In this document: positions 52,193 through 61,226 of the stretch, piece after piece
Position numbering within the stretch: position 1 is the stretch's first letter
Layout of the letters: each line of letters begins with the position of its first letter
DNA from: Flavobacterium sp. RSP15
GTDB taxonomy: Bacteria; Bacteroidota; Bacteroidia; Flavobacteriales; Flavobacteriaceae
NCBI RefSeq assembly: GCF_003968755.1
Contig: NZ_RYDL01000008.1
Span: 43,184 to 107,183, forward strand
Direction: 5' to 3'
Length of the DNA stretch: 64,000 bases
The notes under the pieces: generated by a model
What the model was told of the DNA's origin: nothing
Databases searched by the model: none
Seen by the model: only the letters and a program-made list of their open reading frames with translations
Program-made: the position numbers and the translations under genes

Positions 52193-52986
52193 TGTTATTA
52201 CAAAAAAAGAATACCCTAATTTGCCTAAAGTTGTTTGTTTATCTGTTATTTACACAAGTTAGTTTTGCGCAATTAACCATACCTGAAAAACCAACGTTAC
52301 AAACCTCTGTTTACGATTATGCCAAGGTTTTAAGTGCCACAGAAAAAGCACAATTAGAAGAAAAACTGATTAAATACTCTGACTCTACCACAACGCAAAT
52401 TGTAGTGATCACTATAGAAAGCCTAAAAGGGGAAGATGTAAGTCAATTAGCTACCCGGTGGGCACAAACTTGGGGAATTGGAGGAACTGCAAAAGAAGAC
52501 AATGGTGTCATTATTTTACTCTCTAAAACCGAAAGAAAAATTGCAATAAACCCTGGTTATGGTCTAGAAGACAGGCTTACCGCAGGAACTGGTGGAGAAA
52601 TAATCCGGAATATAATCATTCCAGAATTTAAAAAGGGAACCTATTACAGTGGATTAGACAAAGGAACAGATGCCTTAATTGATGTTTTTAAAGGCAAATA
52701 CAAAGGTGTTCGCAAACAAACACCAAAAGAAAAAGAATTCCCGATACTGCCTATTATAGTTATCGTGATCGTGATACTGGTATTAATATCCCGAAATAAA
52801 GGGGGTGGAAATTCAGGAAATTCCGGTGGCGGAGGTCCAAGTCTACTCGACGTTATTATTTTAAGCAGTCTTGCCGGTGGCAGAGGTGGCGGCGGTTTTG
52901 GCGGCGGAGGCTCTTCTGGAGGTGGTTTTGGTGGCGGTTTTGGCGGCGGGGGATTCTCTGGTGGCGGATCAAGTGGTAGTTGGTAG
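52192..52986 (+). CDS. YgcG-family TPM protein with glycine-rich tail
   Basis: A 264-residue exported protein with signal peptide (to about residue 26, VSFAQ), a TPM domain (about 35-165, TTTQIVVITIESLKGEDV, NNGVIILLSKTERKIAINPG-like), one membrane helix (about 180-198) and a low-complexity Gly/Ser tail (about 200-264) ending in SSGSW. It is coupled to the preceding TPM gene. The reverse strand shows a long proline-rich frame that is only the shadow of this tail. Confidence 0.9.
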   Translation: MLLQKKNTLICLKLFVYLLFTQVSFAQLTIPEKPTLQTSVYDYAKVLSATEKAQLEEKLIKYSDSTTTQIVVITIESLKGEDVSQLATRWAQTWGIGGTAKEDNGVIILLSKTERKIAINPGYGLEDRLTAGTGGEIIRNIIIPEFKKGTYYSGLDKGTDALIDVFKGKYKGVRKQTPKEKEFPILPIIVIVIVILVLISRNKGGGNSGNSGGGGPSLLDVIILSSLAGGRGGGGFGGGGSSGGGFGGGFGGGGFSGGGSSGSW

Positions 52987-53177
52987 CAATACCGCTTACA
53001 GAGATGCGTTTCCAAATTAAGACCTTGCTAACTAAACAATAAGACAGTGATTGATAATCAACTTATAAAAGTAGATTTCTTTTTAAATACCAATAATTTA
53101 GCTCATTTTTTTAAAATCTATTTACAGAATAGCAATAATCCAAATTAGTAGCCAAATTAATCAATCAATGATATTAC

Positions 53178-53591
53178 ATGCTTTCACATAAAGCCAAATA
53201 TGCGCTAAAAGCACTGCTGTTTTTAGCGCAACAAGAAGAAACCCATATTTCTCGAACTATCGAAATTGCCGAGGCAGCCTCTATTCCAAAAAAGTTTTTG
53301 GAACAGATTCTATTGGATCTTAAACGAGGTCATTTCGTAGGGAGCAAACAAGGGAAATTTGGAGGTTATTATCTTTTAAAATCCAAAAATGACATTACTT
53401 TAGCCGATATTCACAGGCTTTTTGATGGTGCAATTGCCCTGCTACCTTGTGCTTCACTGAATTTTTATGAACGTTGTTCTGATTGCGTTAATGAGTCGGA
53501 ATGCCTACTAAGACACGGATTAATTAGTATTAGAGAAGAAACTTTAAAGGCTATGGAAGGCATCACTATTGCTTCATTGGTAAAAAAATAA
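53178..53591 (+). CDS. Rrf2 family transcriptional regulator
   Basis: A 137-residue winged-helix regulator with the Rrf2 start MLSHKAKYALKALLFLA and the IPKKFLEQILLDLKRGHFV recognition region. In the IscR/NsrR cluster position there are cysteines at CASLNFYERCSDCVNESEC, so a bound Fe-S cluster is possible but not certain. It lies upstream of a short ORF and a TonB receptor and may control both; a dyad at 53609-53625 is a candidate operator. Related Rrf2 proteins often control sulfur or iron-sulfur genes. Confidence 0.9.
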   Translation: MLSHKAKYALKALLFLAQQEETHISRTIEIAEAASIPKKFLEQILLDLKRGHFVGSKQGKFGGYYLLKSKNDITLADIHRLFDGAIALLPCASLNFYERCSDCVNESECLLRHGLISIREETLKAMEGITIASLVKK

Positions 53592-53608
53592 AAAAATATT
53601 ATTTAAAC

Positions 53609-53625
53609 TCTACTAATTTTATAGA
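53609..53625 (+). promoter_or_regulatory. Candidate Rrf2 operator, duplicated upstream of the TonB receptor
   Basis: TCTACTAATTTTATAGA has dyad symmetry (CTAnnAATTTnnTAG) and lies just before the -7 box TATATTTG. A similar stretch, TTCTACTAATTACATATAC, recurs at 53807-53826, immediately before the receptor's ATG. Confidence 0.35.
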
Positions 53626-53633
53626 ATTACTTA

Positions 53634-53641
53634 TATATTTG
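53634..53641 (+). promoter_or_regulatory. Candidate -7 box for the leader ORF and TonB receptor
   Basis: TATATTTG matches TAnnTTTG, 42 bases before the short ORF at 53683. The -33 position is occupied by the candidate operator. Confidence 0.5.
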
Positions 53642-53682
53642 CCTCGAATTTAAAATATCATTAACAATACAAATTTAAAAAT

Positions 53683-53787
53683 ATGAAAACGTACCGAAGT
53701 AAGTTTCCTTTTTTGCATAGACGATCCGGCAAAAAACATCTAATTATAAGTACAAAAAAGAACTCTCAAATGATGTGTATGAGTTAG
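53683..53787 (+). CDS. Possible 34-residue leader peptide before the TonB receptor
   Basis: ATG 53683 opens a frame of 34 residues (MKTYRSKFPFLHRRSGKKHL…) rich in Lys and Arg. It has a typical flavobacterial AAATTTAAAAAT leader in front and ends 47 bases before the receptor start. It is either a real small gene or an upstream ORF acting in control. I know no family for it. Confidence 0.45.
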   Translation: MKTYRSKFPFLHRRSGKKHLIISTKKNSQMMCMS

Positions 53788-53834
53788 TAAAAAAATTTAA
53801 ATTAAATTCTACTAATTACATATACTTACTTAAC

Positions 53835-56378
53835 ATGAAAATTTATCTAAATAATACCCTTGTAATACTATCCGTTTTAACGTTCTCAATATCATTTGCG
53901 CAAAACATTAAAGGTGTAATTACAACAAACCTAAACATACCATTAGAAGCCGCAAATATTGTACTAAAAGAAACAGATTCTAACTCATTTACAGATTCTA
54001 GCGGAAAATTTACGATTGACTCGAAAGGAAAATTCCCTTTAACTCTTTTAGTTCAATATGTGGGATATAAAACCTCAGAAATAGAAATTACTTCCTTACC
54101 GATATCTACATTACAAATAAATCTTACTGAAGAAAATGTATTGGTCGAGGTGGTCGTTTCTTCAAGACGCCGGATAGAGAAAGTACAAGATGTGCCAATT
54201 GCAATCTCCGTAATAACGGGAAAACAGGCAGAACAATCCGGAGCTTTTAACGTTAATCGCATAAAAGAACTTGTCCCATCCGTTCAATTGTATTCATCAA
54301 ACCCCAGAAATACGGGAATTAATATTCGAAGCTTAGGTTCCCCTTTTGGACTTACAAATGACGGAATCGATCCGGGTGTTGGTTTCTACGTTGATGGCGT
54401 TTATTATGCACGTCCAGCTGCAACCACTTTAGATTTTATCGATGTCGAACAAATTGAGGTATTGCGTGGTCCACAAGGATCATTGTTTGGTAAAAACACC
54501 ACTTCGGGTGCCTTTAACATTACTACACGTAAACCAAGTTTTATTCCAGATGCTACCTTTGAAGTGACCTACGGAAATTACAACTTTTTGCAAGCTAAAG
54601 CTTCGGTTACTGGAGCTTTGAGTTCAAAAATCGCCGGTCGAATCTCATTTTCAGGAACGCAACGTGACGGTTTAATCCATAATGTCGTTACTGAAAAACC
54701 TACAAACACATTAAACAATCAAGGAATTAGAGGACAATTACTTTATACTCCTTTTGAAAGAACAAATATCATATTAGCTACAGATATCACAATACAACGT
54801 CCAGATGGATATGCTCAGGTAGTTGCGGGTGTCGCACCAACAGAAAGAGCGGCTTACCGTCAATTTAATGCTATTATTGCTGATTTGAATTATCAACTGC
54901 CAAGTTTAAACGCGTTTGACCGTAAAATTGACCACGATACGCCATGGCGTTCAGGACAAGATATCGGAGGTATTTCTCTTAATATAGATACAAAAATTGG
55001 TAATGGAACACTTACGGCAACAACTGCTTGGCGTTTTTGGAATTGGGATCCGTCAAACGATAGGGATTTTACAGGATTACAAGTATTAGCCAAATCGCAA
55101 AACCCAACCAGACAGACACAAATAACACAAGAAGTACGTTATGCAGGTCAGCTTACCACAAAATTAAGCGGTGTAGTAGGTTTATTTTTTATTGAACAAA
55201 CATCACAAACAGATGGTACAGAAGAATCTGGTAATGCACAATGGCGATTTGCGCAAAGTACTACCAGTAATTTATGGAAGACACCTGGCCTATTTGAAGG
55301 ATATGGGATCAAAACCGATGCCCGCATTAGAGCTTCTAGTGCGGCAGTATTTAGTCAGTTGGACTGGGTAATAACAGAACGTTTACATGTATTACCAGGT
55401 TTACGTTATAATTTTGACAAAAAAGACGCTACTTACAACCGTACAACATATGGAGGACTTCAAACGAATGATCCAGACTTAATTGCCTTGAAAAAATTAG
55501 TTTATACGGATCAGTCTTTTTTATCTAATACAAATAACACTAATTTTTCTGGAAATATAACCGTTTCTTTTAAAGCAACTGACAAGATTAATGTGTATGC
55601 GACTTTTGCAAAAAGCTACAAACCCGTTGGAGTAAACGTAGCTGGATTACCTACTCTTGCCGGGCAACCAATTCTTGAACTTGCAGTAATTAAACCGGAA
55701 GAAGTAAATCATTATGAAATTGGAGTAAAAACAGCACCGTTTAAAAACTCAATATTCAATTTTACCTTCTTTAATACCGATATCAAAGATTTTCAAACCA
55801 ATGTACAGTCCGCTGAATTAGGTGTAAACCGTGGCTATCTTGCCAATGCAGATAAAGTAACGGTAAAAGGGGTAGAATTAGACGCTAGTTTCGTAATCAA
55901 CAAACATTTAACCATCAATGGAGCAGCGACCTATACAGACGGTAAATATGTCAAATTTACAAATGCACCTCTTCCGTTAGAAGAAACAGGAGCAGCAGTA
56001 TCCTTTAAAGATGTTTCAGGAACTGCTTTACCTGGTGCTTCAAAATGGGCAGGTTCTTTAGGGGGTGAACTTTCCGATAAAGCAAGATTCTTTGGAAATA
56101 CAGGAAAAATATTCCTTGGAATCGATTCTTATGCCCGTTCTGAATTCTCTTCTAGTCCATCTGCTTCAAAATATTTAGTCGTTCAGGGTTATGCCTTATT
56201 GAATGCTCGTGTAGGTTTCCGGGCAACAGATGGTTTGTCGGTACAATTCTGGGGACGTAACCTTTTAGACAAAGAGTACTACGAACAACTATTACCGGCG
56301 GGTGGAAATTCAGGACAATATGCAGGGGTATTAGGCGATCAAAGAACGTACGGTATTACACTTCGTTATTCGTTATAG
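53835..56378 (+). CDS. TonB-dependent outer membrane receptor
   Basis: An 847-residue receptor with signal peptide (to about residue 22, ISFAQ), a carboxypeptidase-regulatory-like domain (about 25-100), plug domain (QDVPIAISVITGKQAEQSG, then IEVLRGPQGSLFGKNTTSGAF) and barrel ending LRYSL. The plug sequence is closer to proteobacterial-type siderophore or sulfonate receptors than to SusC. No SusD gene follows. I place the start at ATG 53835 because it gives a clean signal peptide; the longer frame from 53775 does not. The substrate is unknown; the Rrf2 neighbour hints at iron or sulfur. Confidence 0.92.
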   Translation: MKIYLNNTLVILSVLTFSISFAQNIKGVITTNLNIPLEAANIVLKETDSNSFTDSSGKFTIDSKGKFPLTLLVQYVGYKTSEIEITSLPISTLQINLTEENVLVEVVVSSRRRIEKVQDVPIAISVITGKQAEQSGAFNVNRIKELVPSVQLYSSNPRNTGINIRSLGSPFGLTNDGIDPGVGFYVDGVYYARPAATTLDFIDVEQIEVLRGPQGSLFGKNTTSGAFNITTRKPSFIPDATFEVTYGNYNFLQAKASVTGALSSKIAGRISFSGTQRDGLIHNVVTEKPTNTLNNQGIRGQLLYTPFERTNIILATDITIQRPDGYAQVVAGVAPTERAAYRQFNAIIADLNYQLPSLNAFDRKIDHDTPWRSGQDIGGISLNIDTKIGNGTLTATTAWRFWNWDPSNDRDFTGLQVLAKSQNPTRQTQITQEVRYAGQLTTKLSGVVGLFFIEQTSQTDGTEESGNAQWRFAQSTTSNLWKTPGLFEGYGIKTDARIRASSAAVFSQLDWVITERLHVLPGLRYNFDKKDATYNRTTYGGLQTNDPDLIALKKLVYTDQSFLSNTNNTNFSGNITVSFKATDKINVYATFAKSYKPVGVNVAGLPTLAGQPILELAVIKPEEVNHYEIGVKTAPFKNSIFNFTFFNTDIKDFQTNVQSAELGVNRGYLANADKVTVKGVELDASFVINKHLTINGAATYTDGKYVKFTNAPLPLEETGAAVSFKDVSGTALPGASKWAGSLGGELSDKARFFGNTGKIFLGIDSYARSEFSSSPSASKYLVVQGYALLNARVGFRATDGLSVQFWGRNLLDKEYYEQLLPAGGNSGQYAGVLGDQRTYGITLRYSL

Positions 56379-56559
56379 TAGCACTAAATATAAACAAGCA
56401 CAACAGCACCAGTAAAACTGAGTTTTGATTGTGCTAGATATGCAAATAAAACTAACCGTATTAATTTTTTTACATTTTTAAACCTTTAATGTTGAACTAT
56501 TTTGTCCTCTAAAGCAGCATATACTCTGTTTTTTTGTGCGGTATTTGTAATACAAAAAA

Positions 56560-56596
56560 ACTGCCCCAAAAAAGCGGCTAACTTTTTGAGGGCAGT
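56560..56596 (-). terminator. Terminator after the M36 protease gene
   Basis: ACTGCCC (56560-56566) pairs with GGGCAGT (56590-56596), and CAAAAAAG with CTTTTTG inside. It lies between the convergent receptor and M36 genes, so it may serve both. The loop side resembles that of the hemL terminator (GGCTAACTTTTTGAGGGCAG against GTCTAATTTTTTAGAGGCAG). Confidence 0.85.
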
Positions 56597-56635
56597 TTAA
56601 TATACATAGGCTCATTGAAAAACCATTGAAGGTTC

Positions 56636-59449
56636 TTATTTTTTAATCAACTTCTGACTGTAACTTGTACCATCTTCTAATTTTATAGTTATAATATAAA
56701 CCCCTTGAACAAGATTACCCGTGTCTACTCTAGATTCGGTAGCTAAGTCCATTTTAGACTCTATTAATTGTCTTCCGTTGATATCAAATATAGATATTAC
56801 AGCATTCCCTGCGTTTTTATTTGTATTGATAAACACTTCAGAAGTCATCGGGTTAGGATAGATACTGAATAAAGTTTTTGTATTATCAAAAATAGATAAA
56901 GAATTACAAGGACCTAGTAAAGGATTAACTTGAAAGTTTTCCACTTGATCATCTCTGCGTGCAGATGTGCCCTGAAGGGCCAAAGCTCCAACACCTCTTC
57001 TTGCAAATACTGCACGAATCAAACATTCATTTTTACCTGCATAAAGTGCTGCGTCGGCCTTTATTATTGCATCTCTACCCTCCACAAAACCAACATTATC
57101 ACAGGTAATCAATTTTAGACCATCCATTACTAATTGGATAGCCATGTTGTTTCCTCCAGTTCCATAATAGATATCTGGGTCAAAACCGTATGTGCCGATA
57201 AAAGCCCAATACATATCCCAAATCATAGTTGCCCATACAAAACCAATACCATGAGGCACGCTTAATTTAGGACTAGCAATATCAGCGTAAGTGTAATCAT
57301 TGATTCCCATGTCAGTAGAATAAGGAGAAGGACGTATTCCTGGTCCTTCAGTATTCTGAAATTGTACGTATGTTCCTATTCCTCTTTTTTGACCTTGAGT
57401 ATCTCCGGTTCTATGAGTCATTACAAGTCCAAAAAAGTCTGACCAACCTTCTCCCATTTGCTCTTCATGGGCTTGACCCAATAAACAGTCAATACGATTC
57501 CGGCCTCCTACTAAACGAGTAGATATTCCATGCCCATATTCGTGCGCGATGATCCCTTGATCTAAATCTCCATCTCTGTTGATTAAATTTTCAGCTGGAC
57601 CTCTGTCAATTAGTCTACCATAGACATCCTCTGTTGCCATTTTGTCTAGTAATATCTTCCCGTCCTCAAAAGATAAACCTACTGTGGGGATTGTAATCGG
57701 TTTGTATGGTACACCGCCTCCATTAACTGGACCAGCGCCTGGAGCGTTGTTAATCATTATGACACCAATTGCTCCATTTTCCTGCGCTATTATAATTTTA
57801 TCAACAAAAGGACAATTACCACGGATGATAACAGCAATTTTACCTTTAACTGCAGCCGCACCGGCAGCTGTATAAGCTGTACATCCATCTCTAGGATCAG
57901 GACTCTGTGCTGGTGTACCGGGAGGAGTGGTGTTAGTTCCAAGCCATGGAGTCCCGTCATCTTCTGCAAGTATTAATTTACTGTCCTTAGAAGGATCTGC
58001 TTCTCTAGGAATAGCTACAAAGGGGAAACGAGTTGAGGCATATGACCTACGAATATCAGTTGCACTTGGAGCAATCACATCAAGAAATTCTCCAAAAGGA
58101 GAGGCGCCCCATAAAAACATTTGCATGGTTGGCTCAAATCCATCAACCAAAGTACCAAAATTAGCGTTGTTAAGTCCACTACCATCTTGAGCCTCAGCCT
58201 GTACTTCATCACCATCCCAATTATTTACTACACCGTCAATAGCGTTAAATCGGGCGTAAGAGTCTTCTTGAAAATTTCCATTATTTTCGTCAAAACCGTA
58301 TGCGTATGAAAAATCATGCACGTAATTATTCCATACAAATAAATTGACAACAGCCGCCTTTTGGTAGTTGATTGGTGCCTGGGTCAAATCTAAAGGGTAA
58401 TCAAAACTTAATGCTCCTGTAGCGCCGTTTTCTGCGGCAAAAGAATTATCATTAGCGGGTGCATTAAGTTTACCACCATCTTCATAAGACTGGACATTAT
58501 TACCTTTTGTTTTGGTGTCTTTTACTCCAGCAAAATCATGCCATCCTTGTGGTGAAGGAACAGCGCTTCCAGCTGGTTGAGTGGCAATGTTGGCAGGATT
58601 TTGAATTATACTGCGACTACCGTGATTTGGTGTCTCAATACCCAAACGAAACGCATTATATTTTGACCCATCCGAAGCAGAAAGAGCTGAATTAGATTTC
58701 ACTAAAGTAACTTTTTTGCTGTCATTTTTAAAGTTGAATGAAAGCTTATCAGTACCATAGCTATGGGTGTGGTTCTTGTGGCTTCTTGTATCTATTGGAA
58801 TTGCATCTGTTTCAACAGGAACGTCAAAGTTGCAACTGATCATTAAATCAGACTGATTCAAGAGGGCGCCATCTGAAGCATTAATTTTAGTTGACCACCA
58901 ATGTGAGTCTGGAGCTTTGACAATAATCTCATACGCCAATACATAGCTATTGCTGATGTTCTTAAAATAAGTTAGTGGTGCTTCAAAAGTTGTACTACCC
59001 AATTCGGAAGGTAATACATCCTTTTTAGTGGCATAATTCACTACTTCTACTCCAGCAGAACCGTTTAGTCCTAGCTGATTAATTGCTTGTTTAGCTGCTT
59101 CAGTTGCAGTTAAACTTGCAGTCCCGCTACTAATGCTTCCCGATATGTTTTTTACGAACATATGCGTAAAGCTAGTAACCACATTGTTTTTTAAAAGCAC
59201 TGTTGCTGATGTATTAGCAATTTTAATGCCTCCAACTTCTTGTTGTAGGTAAGCAACCAAATACTCCTTATTTTTAAGCGTTCCATAACTGGTTATGGTA
59301 AATTGATTGGCATCTGAAGCAGATAAATTTAAACTTGCAAAATTCACAAGCAGATAGTTTTTTATAATATCTTTTTTATCTTGACCATGACTCACGGTGC
59401 TCAAGGTTAAAAAAGAACAAAACAAAAAAACAGAGTAAAGGTTTTTCAT
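56636..59449 (-). CDS. M36 family (fungalysin-like) metallopeptidase with PA insert and T9SS sorting domain
   Basis: A 937-residue secreted protease. It has a signal peptide (to about residue 22, SHGQ), an FTP-type propeptide region, and the M36 catalytic domain with zinc motif HEYGH (IIAHEYGHGIS) and the third-ligand motif GEGWSDFFGLV. A PA domain is inserted before it (CPFVDKIIIAQENGAIGVIM). A type A C-terminal sorting domain ends it (LFSIYPNPMTSEVFINT, IFDINGRQL, VQGVYIITIKLEDG, KLIKK). It would be exported by Sec and T9SS and digest proteins outside the cell. Confidence 0.95.
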   Translation of the reverse strand: MKNLYSVFLFCSFLTLSTVSHGQDKKDIIKNYLLVNFASLNLSASDANQFTITSYGTLKNKEYLVAYLQQEVGGIKIANTSATVLLKNNVVTSFTHMFVKNISGSISSGTASLTATEAAKQAINQLGLNGSAGVEVVNYATKKDVLPSELGSTTFEAPLTYFKNISNSYVLAYEIIVKAPDSHWWSTKINASDGALLNQSDLMISCNFDVPVETDAIPIDTRSHKNHTHSYGTDKLSFNFKNDSKKVTLVKSNSALSASDGSKYNAFRLGIETPNHGSRSIIQNPANIATQPAGSAVPSPQGWHDFAGVKDTKTKGNNVQSYEDGGKLNAPANDNSFAAENGATGALSFDYPLDLTQAPINYQKAAVVNLFVWNNYVHDFSYAYGFDENNGNFQEDSYARFNAIDGVVNNWDGDEVQAEAQDGSGLNNANFGTLVDGFEPTMQMFLWGASPFGEFLDVIAPSATDIRRSYASTRFPFVAIPREADPSKDSKLILAEDDGTPWLGTNTTPPGTPAQSPDPRDGCTAYTAAGAAAVKGKIAVIIRGNCPFVDKIIIAQENGAIGVIMINNAPGAGPVNGGGVPYKPITIPTVGLSFEDGKILLDKMATEDVYGRLIDRGPAENLINRDGDLDQGIIAHEYGHGISTRLVGGRNRIDCLLGQAHEEQMGEGWSDFFGLVMTHRTGDTQGQKRGIGTYVQFQNTEGPGIRPSPYSTDMGINDYTYADIASPKLSVPHGIGFVWATMIWDMYWAFIGTYGFDPDIYYGTGGNNMAIQLVMDGLKLITCDNVGFVEGRDAIIKADAALYAGKNECLIRAVFARRGVGALALQGTSARRDDQVENFQVNPLLGPCNSLSIFDNTKTLFSIYPNPMTSEVFINTNKNAGNAVISIFDINGRQLIESKMDLATESRVDTGNLVQGVYIITIKLEDGTSYSQKLIKK

Positions 59450-60074
59450 AAATAGCCGATTTTTAATTACTTAATTCAAATTTACGACGAAAGTAATTTA
59501 TGAAATTTAATTTTATAAATTTTAGCGTATAATTTGAAATAAAAAACCAATAATTTATATTTAAACATAAAAAAGAATGTAAATAGCAATTTATTGCCCT
59601 AAAATAAAAGAAAAAAATATTTTTTAGCAATACCAACAACATATTTGTACACGTTTATAAAAGACAATATTCTGTTATTCAAAATTCTAGTGCTTAAAAC
59701 TACAAGCTAAACTTACCAATCAGTTTTATTCCTTTTAAAAACAAACTAATGTATAATGTTTTGAAGACTACAAAATGCAATCCACATCTAATGCACCAGC
59801 GTTAAAACAGCTATATATTTGGCCACAATCAGTACAAAGAACACAAAACCACTGGTTCTACACCCGAGTTTTTATAAGTTATACCAGCACTATAATAAGG
59901 CAAAAATCTGTCTATGAATTACTTACAAAAACATTAATGCACTTAATAATAACCAGACTGTTAGCACCTTATTTTGAATGCACACCAATTTTAAAATATT
60001 TTAAATAAAATAAAATATACCCTATAGAAATACTAGACTTTTTTTTAAATTTGCCATAATCGAAATAAAATTTA
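59450..60074. other. Long AT-rich intergenic region upstream of the M36 and DUF2490 genes
   Basis: 625 bases without a supported gene. A 77-codon frame at 59775-60008 shows no domain, signal peptide or conserved look, and I leave it out. The region must hold the promoters of both divergent genes. Confidence 0.4.
60046..60053 (+). promoter_or_regulatory. Candidate -7 box for the DUF2490 gene
   Basis: TAAATTTG matches TAnnTTTG, 21 bases before the GTG start. No clear -33 motif. Confidence 0.45.
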
Positions 60075-60827
60075 GTGAAAACCATTAGAATCATCTTGTT
60101 TTTATTTGTGTCACTGGGCTGCCAAGGACAAAGCAGCAAAATAGTGGATCATCAAAGTATTCTTTGGACACGCTATTACAACCAATTATCGTTAAACGAG
60201 AAGTGGTCTCTGCATTCTGAATTTGACAATCGTCTTTTTGTAAAGCCTAGTGCTGAAAATTTATATGTTATTCGTGTTCAAGGACGTTATAAAATTAATG
60301 ATCATCTGGAAACTGGAGTCGGTTTTGCTTATTTCTCTGTTGACACGCAGGTTCCTGAAATTAATTTTGATTTTGAAATCCCGGAATATAGAGGGCAACA
60401 AGACATTACATGGAAAAAAATCATAGGTAAAGTAACTTTCCATCAACGTTTTCAATTAGAAGAACGTTTTATTCATAACGCTAGCAAGACTGCTTTATCG
60501 CCGGGATCCTCGTTTTCATGGAGATTCAGATACAGACTTCAAGGGGATTATACCTTTTGGAAAAAAGAAAAACACTTTGTCAAAGCAATATTATCTGATG
60601 AAGTAATGGTTAATTTTGGAAAAAAAATCATCAAAAATACGTTTGACCAAAACCGAATTTACATCGCTCTACAATATGGTTTTAATCCGAATATTGCTTT
60701 AGAATTGGGCTATTTAAATAGTTTTCAGCAGCGATCCAACGGAATTGATTATTTCAATAGAAATATTATCCGATTCAGTATATTGCATAAAATAAGACTC
60801 CAAAAAAAGAACCGAAAGAACTATTAG
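60075..60827 (+). CDS. DUF2490 domain-containing outer-membrane-type protein
   Basis: A 250-residue protein starting at GTG 60075, with a signal peptide (to about residue 18, GCQGQ; the cysteine could also be lipidated). The DUF2490 domain follows: ILWTRYYNQLSLNEKWSLHS, EFDNRLFVKP, then alternating beta strands (YRLQGDYTFWKK, FNPNIALELGYLNSF) and a short basic end. The family is thought to form a small outer-membrane barrel; function unknown. Confidence 0.88.
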   Translation: MKTIRIILFLFVSLGCQGQSSKIVDHQSILWTRYYNQLSLNEKWSLHSEFDNRLFVKPSAENLYVIRVQGRYKINDHLETGVGFAYFSVDTQVPEINFDFEIPEYRGQQDITWKKIIGKVTFHQRFQLEERFIHNASKTALSPGSSFSWRFRYRLQGDYTFWKKEKHFVKAILSDEVMVNFGKKIIKNTFDQNRIYIALQYGFNPNIALELGYLNSFQQRSNGIDYFNRNIIRFSILHKIRLQKKNRKNY

Positions 60828-60938
60828 TACGTATATATTTTTACAAAAATACTAAATAATCATATTTTAAGTATTAATTATTAGTGTATTAACTAAATAT
60901 TTAGAATTTAAGATGTGTCTTAATTAAAAGATATAATC

Positions 60939-61172
60939 ATGAAAAATTTCGCAATTAAACTCGCGTGGTTTACCACCATTTACATTTTTGTATTTGCCGA
61001 TTTATGTCAAACCACTATTCCTCTGCCAATTTTAATGATTCTATATTGCGTGGTATACCATTTATCCAATTTATGGTTTATACCGTTCTAACTGACGATT
61101 AAAACTACAAAAACATTCAAAGATTGGTACAGTGACCATCCTACGGAAACTTTTGAAGAAGAAAAACGTTAA
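60939..61172 (+). pseudogene. Interrupted small membrane-protein gene
   Basis: ATG 60939 opens a 50-residue frame with two hydrophobic helices (MKNFAIKLAWFTTIYIFVFA…) stopped by TAA 61089-61091. The DNA beyond still reads as coding: VLTDD in another frame, then KTTKTFKDWYSDHP and TFEEEKR in the original frame up to TAA 61170-61172. Two small compensating deletions would explain this. The intact protein would be about 77 residues. Alternatively the 50-residue product is still made. Confidence 0.55.
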
Positions 61173-61196
61173 TTACTCAAATCCATTTTATGCAAA

Positions 61197-61226
61197 AAAA
61201 ATCCCGATAAAATCGGGATTTTTTTT
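61197..61226 (-). terminator. Rho-independent terminator of der
   Basis: ATCCCGAT pairs with ATCGGGAT over an AAA loop, with A-run and T-run on either side, so it works in both directions. It sits directly at the end of der. Confidence 0.9.

Noticed and set aside
52800..52980. GGC-rich direct repeats resembling a CRISPR or minisatellite
   Set aside because: The units are irregular and in frame; they are simply the Gly/Ser low-complexity tail of the TPM protein.
52644..53015. Minus-strand proline-rich ORF
   Set aside because: It is the antisense shadow of the glycine-rich tail of the TPM protein; GGX codons read backwards give proline.
59775..60008. 77-codon frame upstream of the DUF2490 gene
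   Set aside because: No signal peptide, domain or repeat pattern, odd composition, and no -7 box; most likely chance in a non-coding gap.
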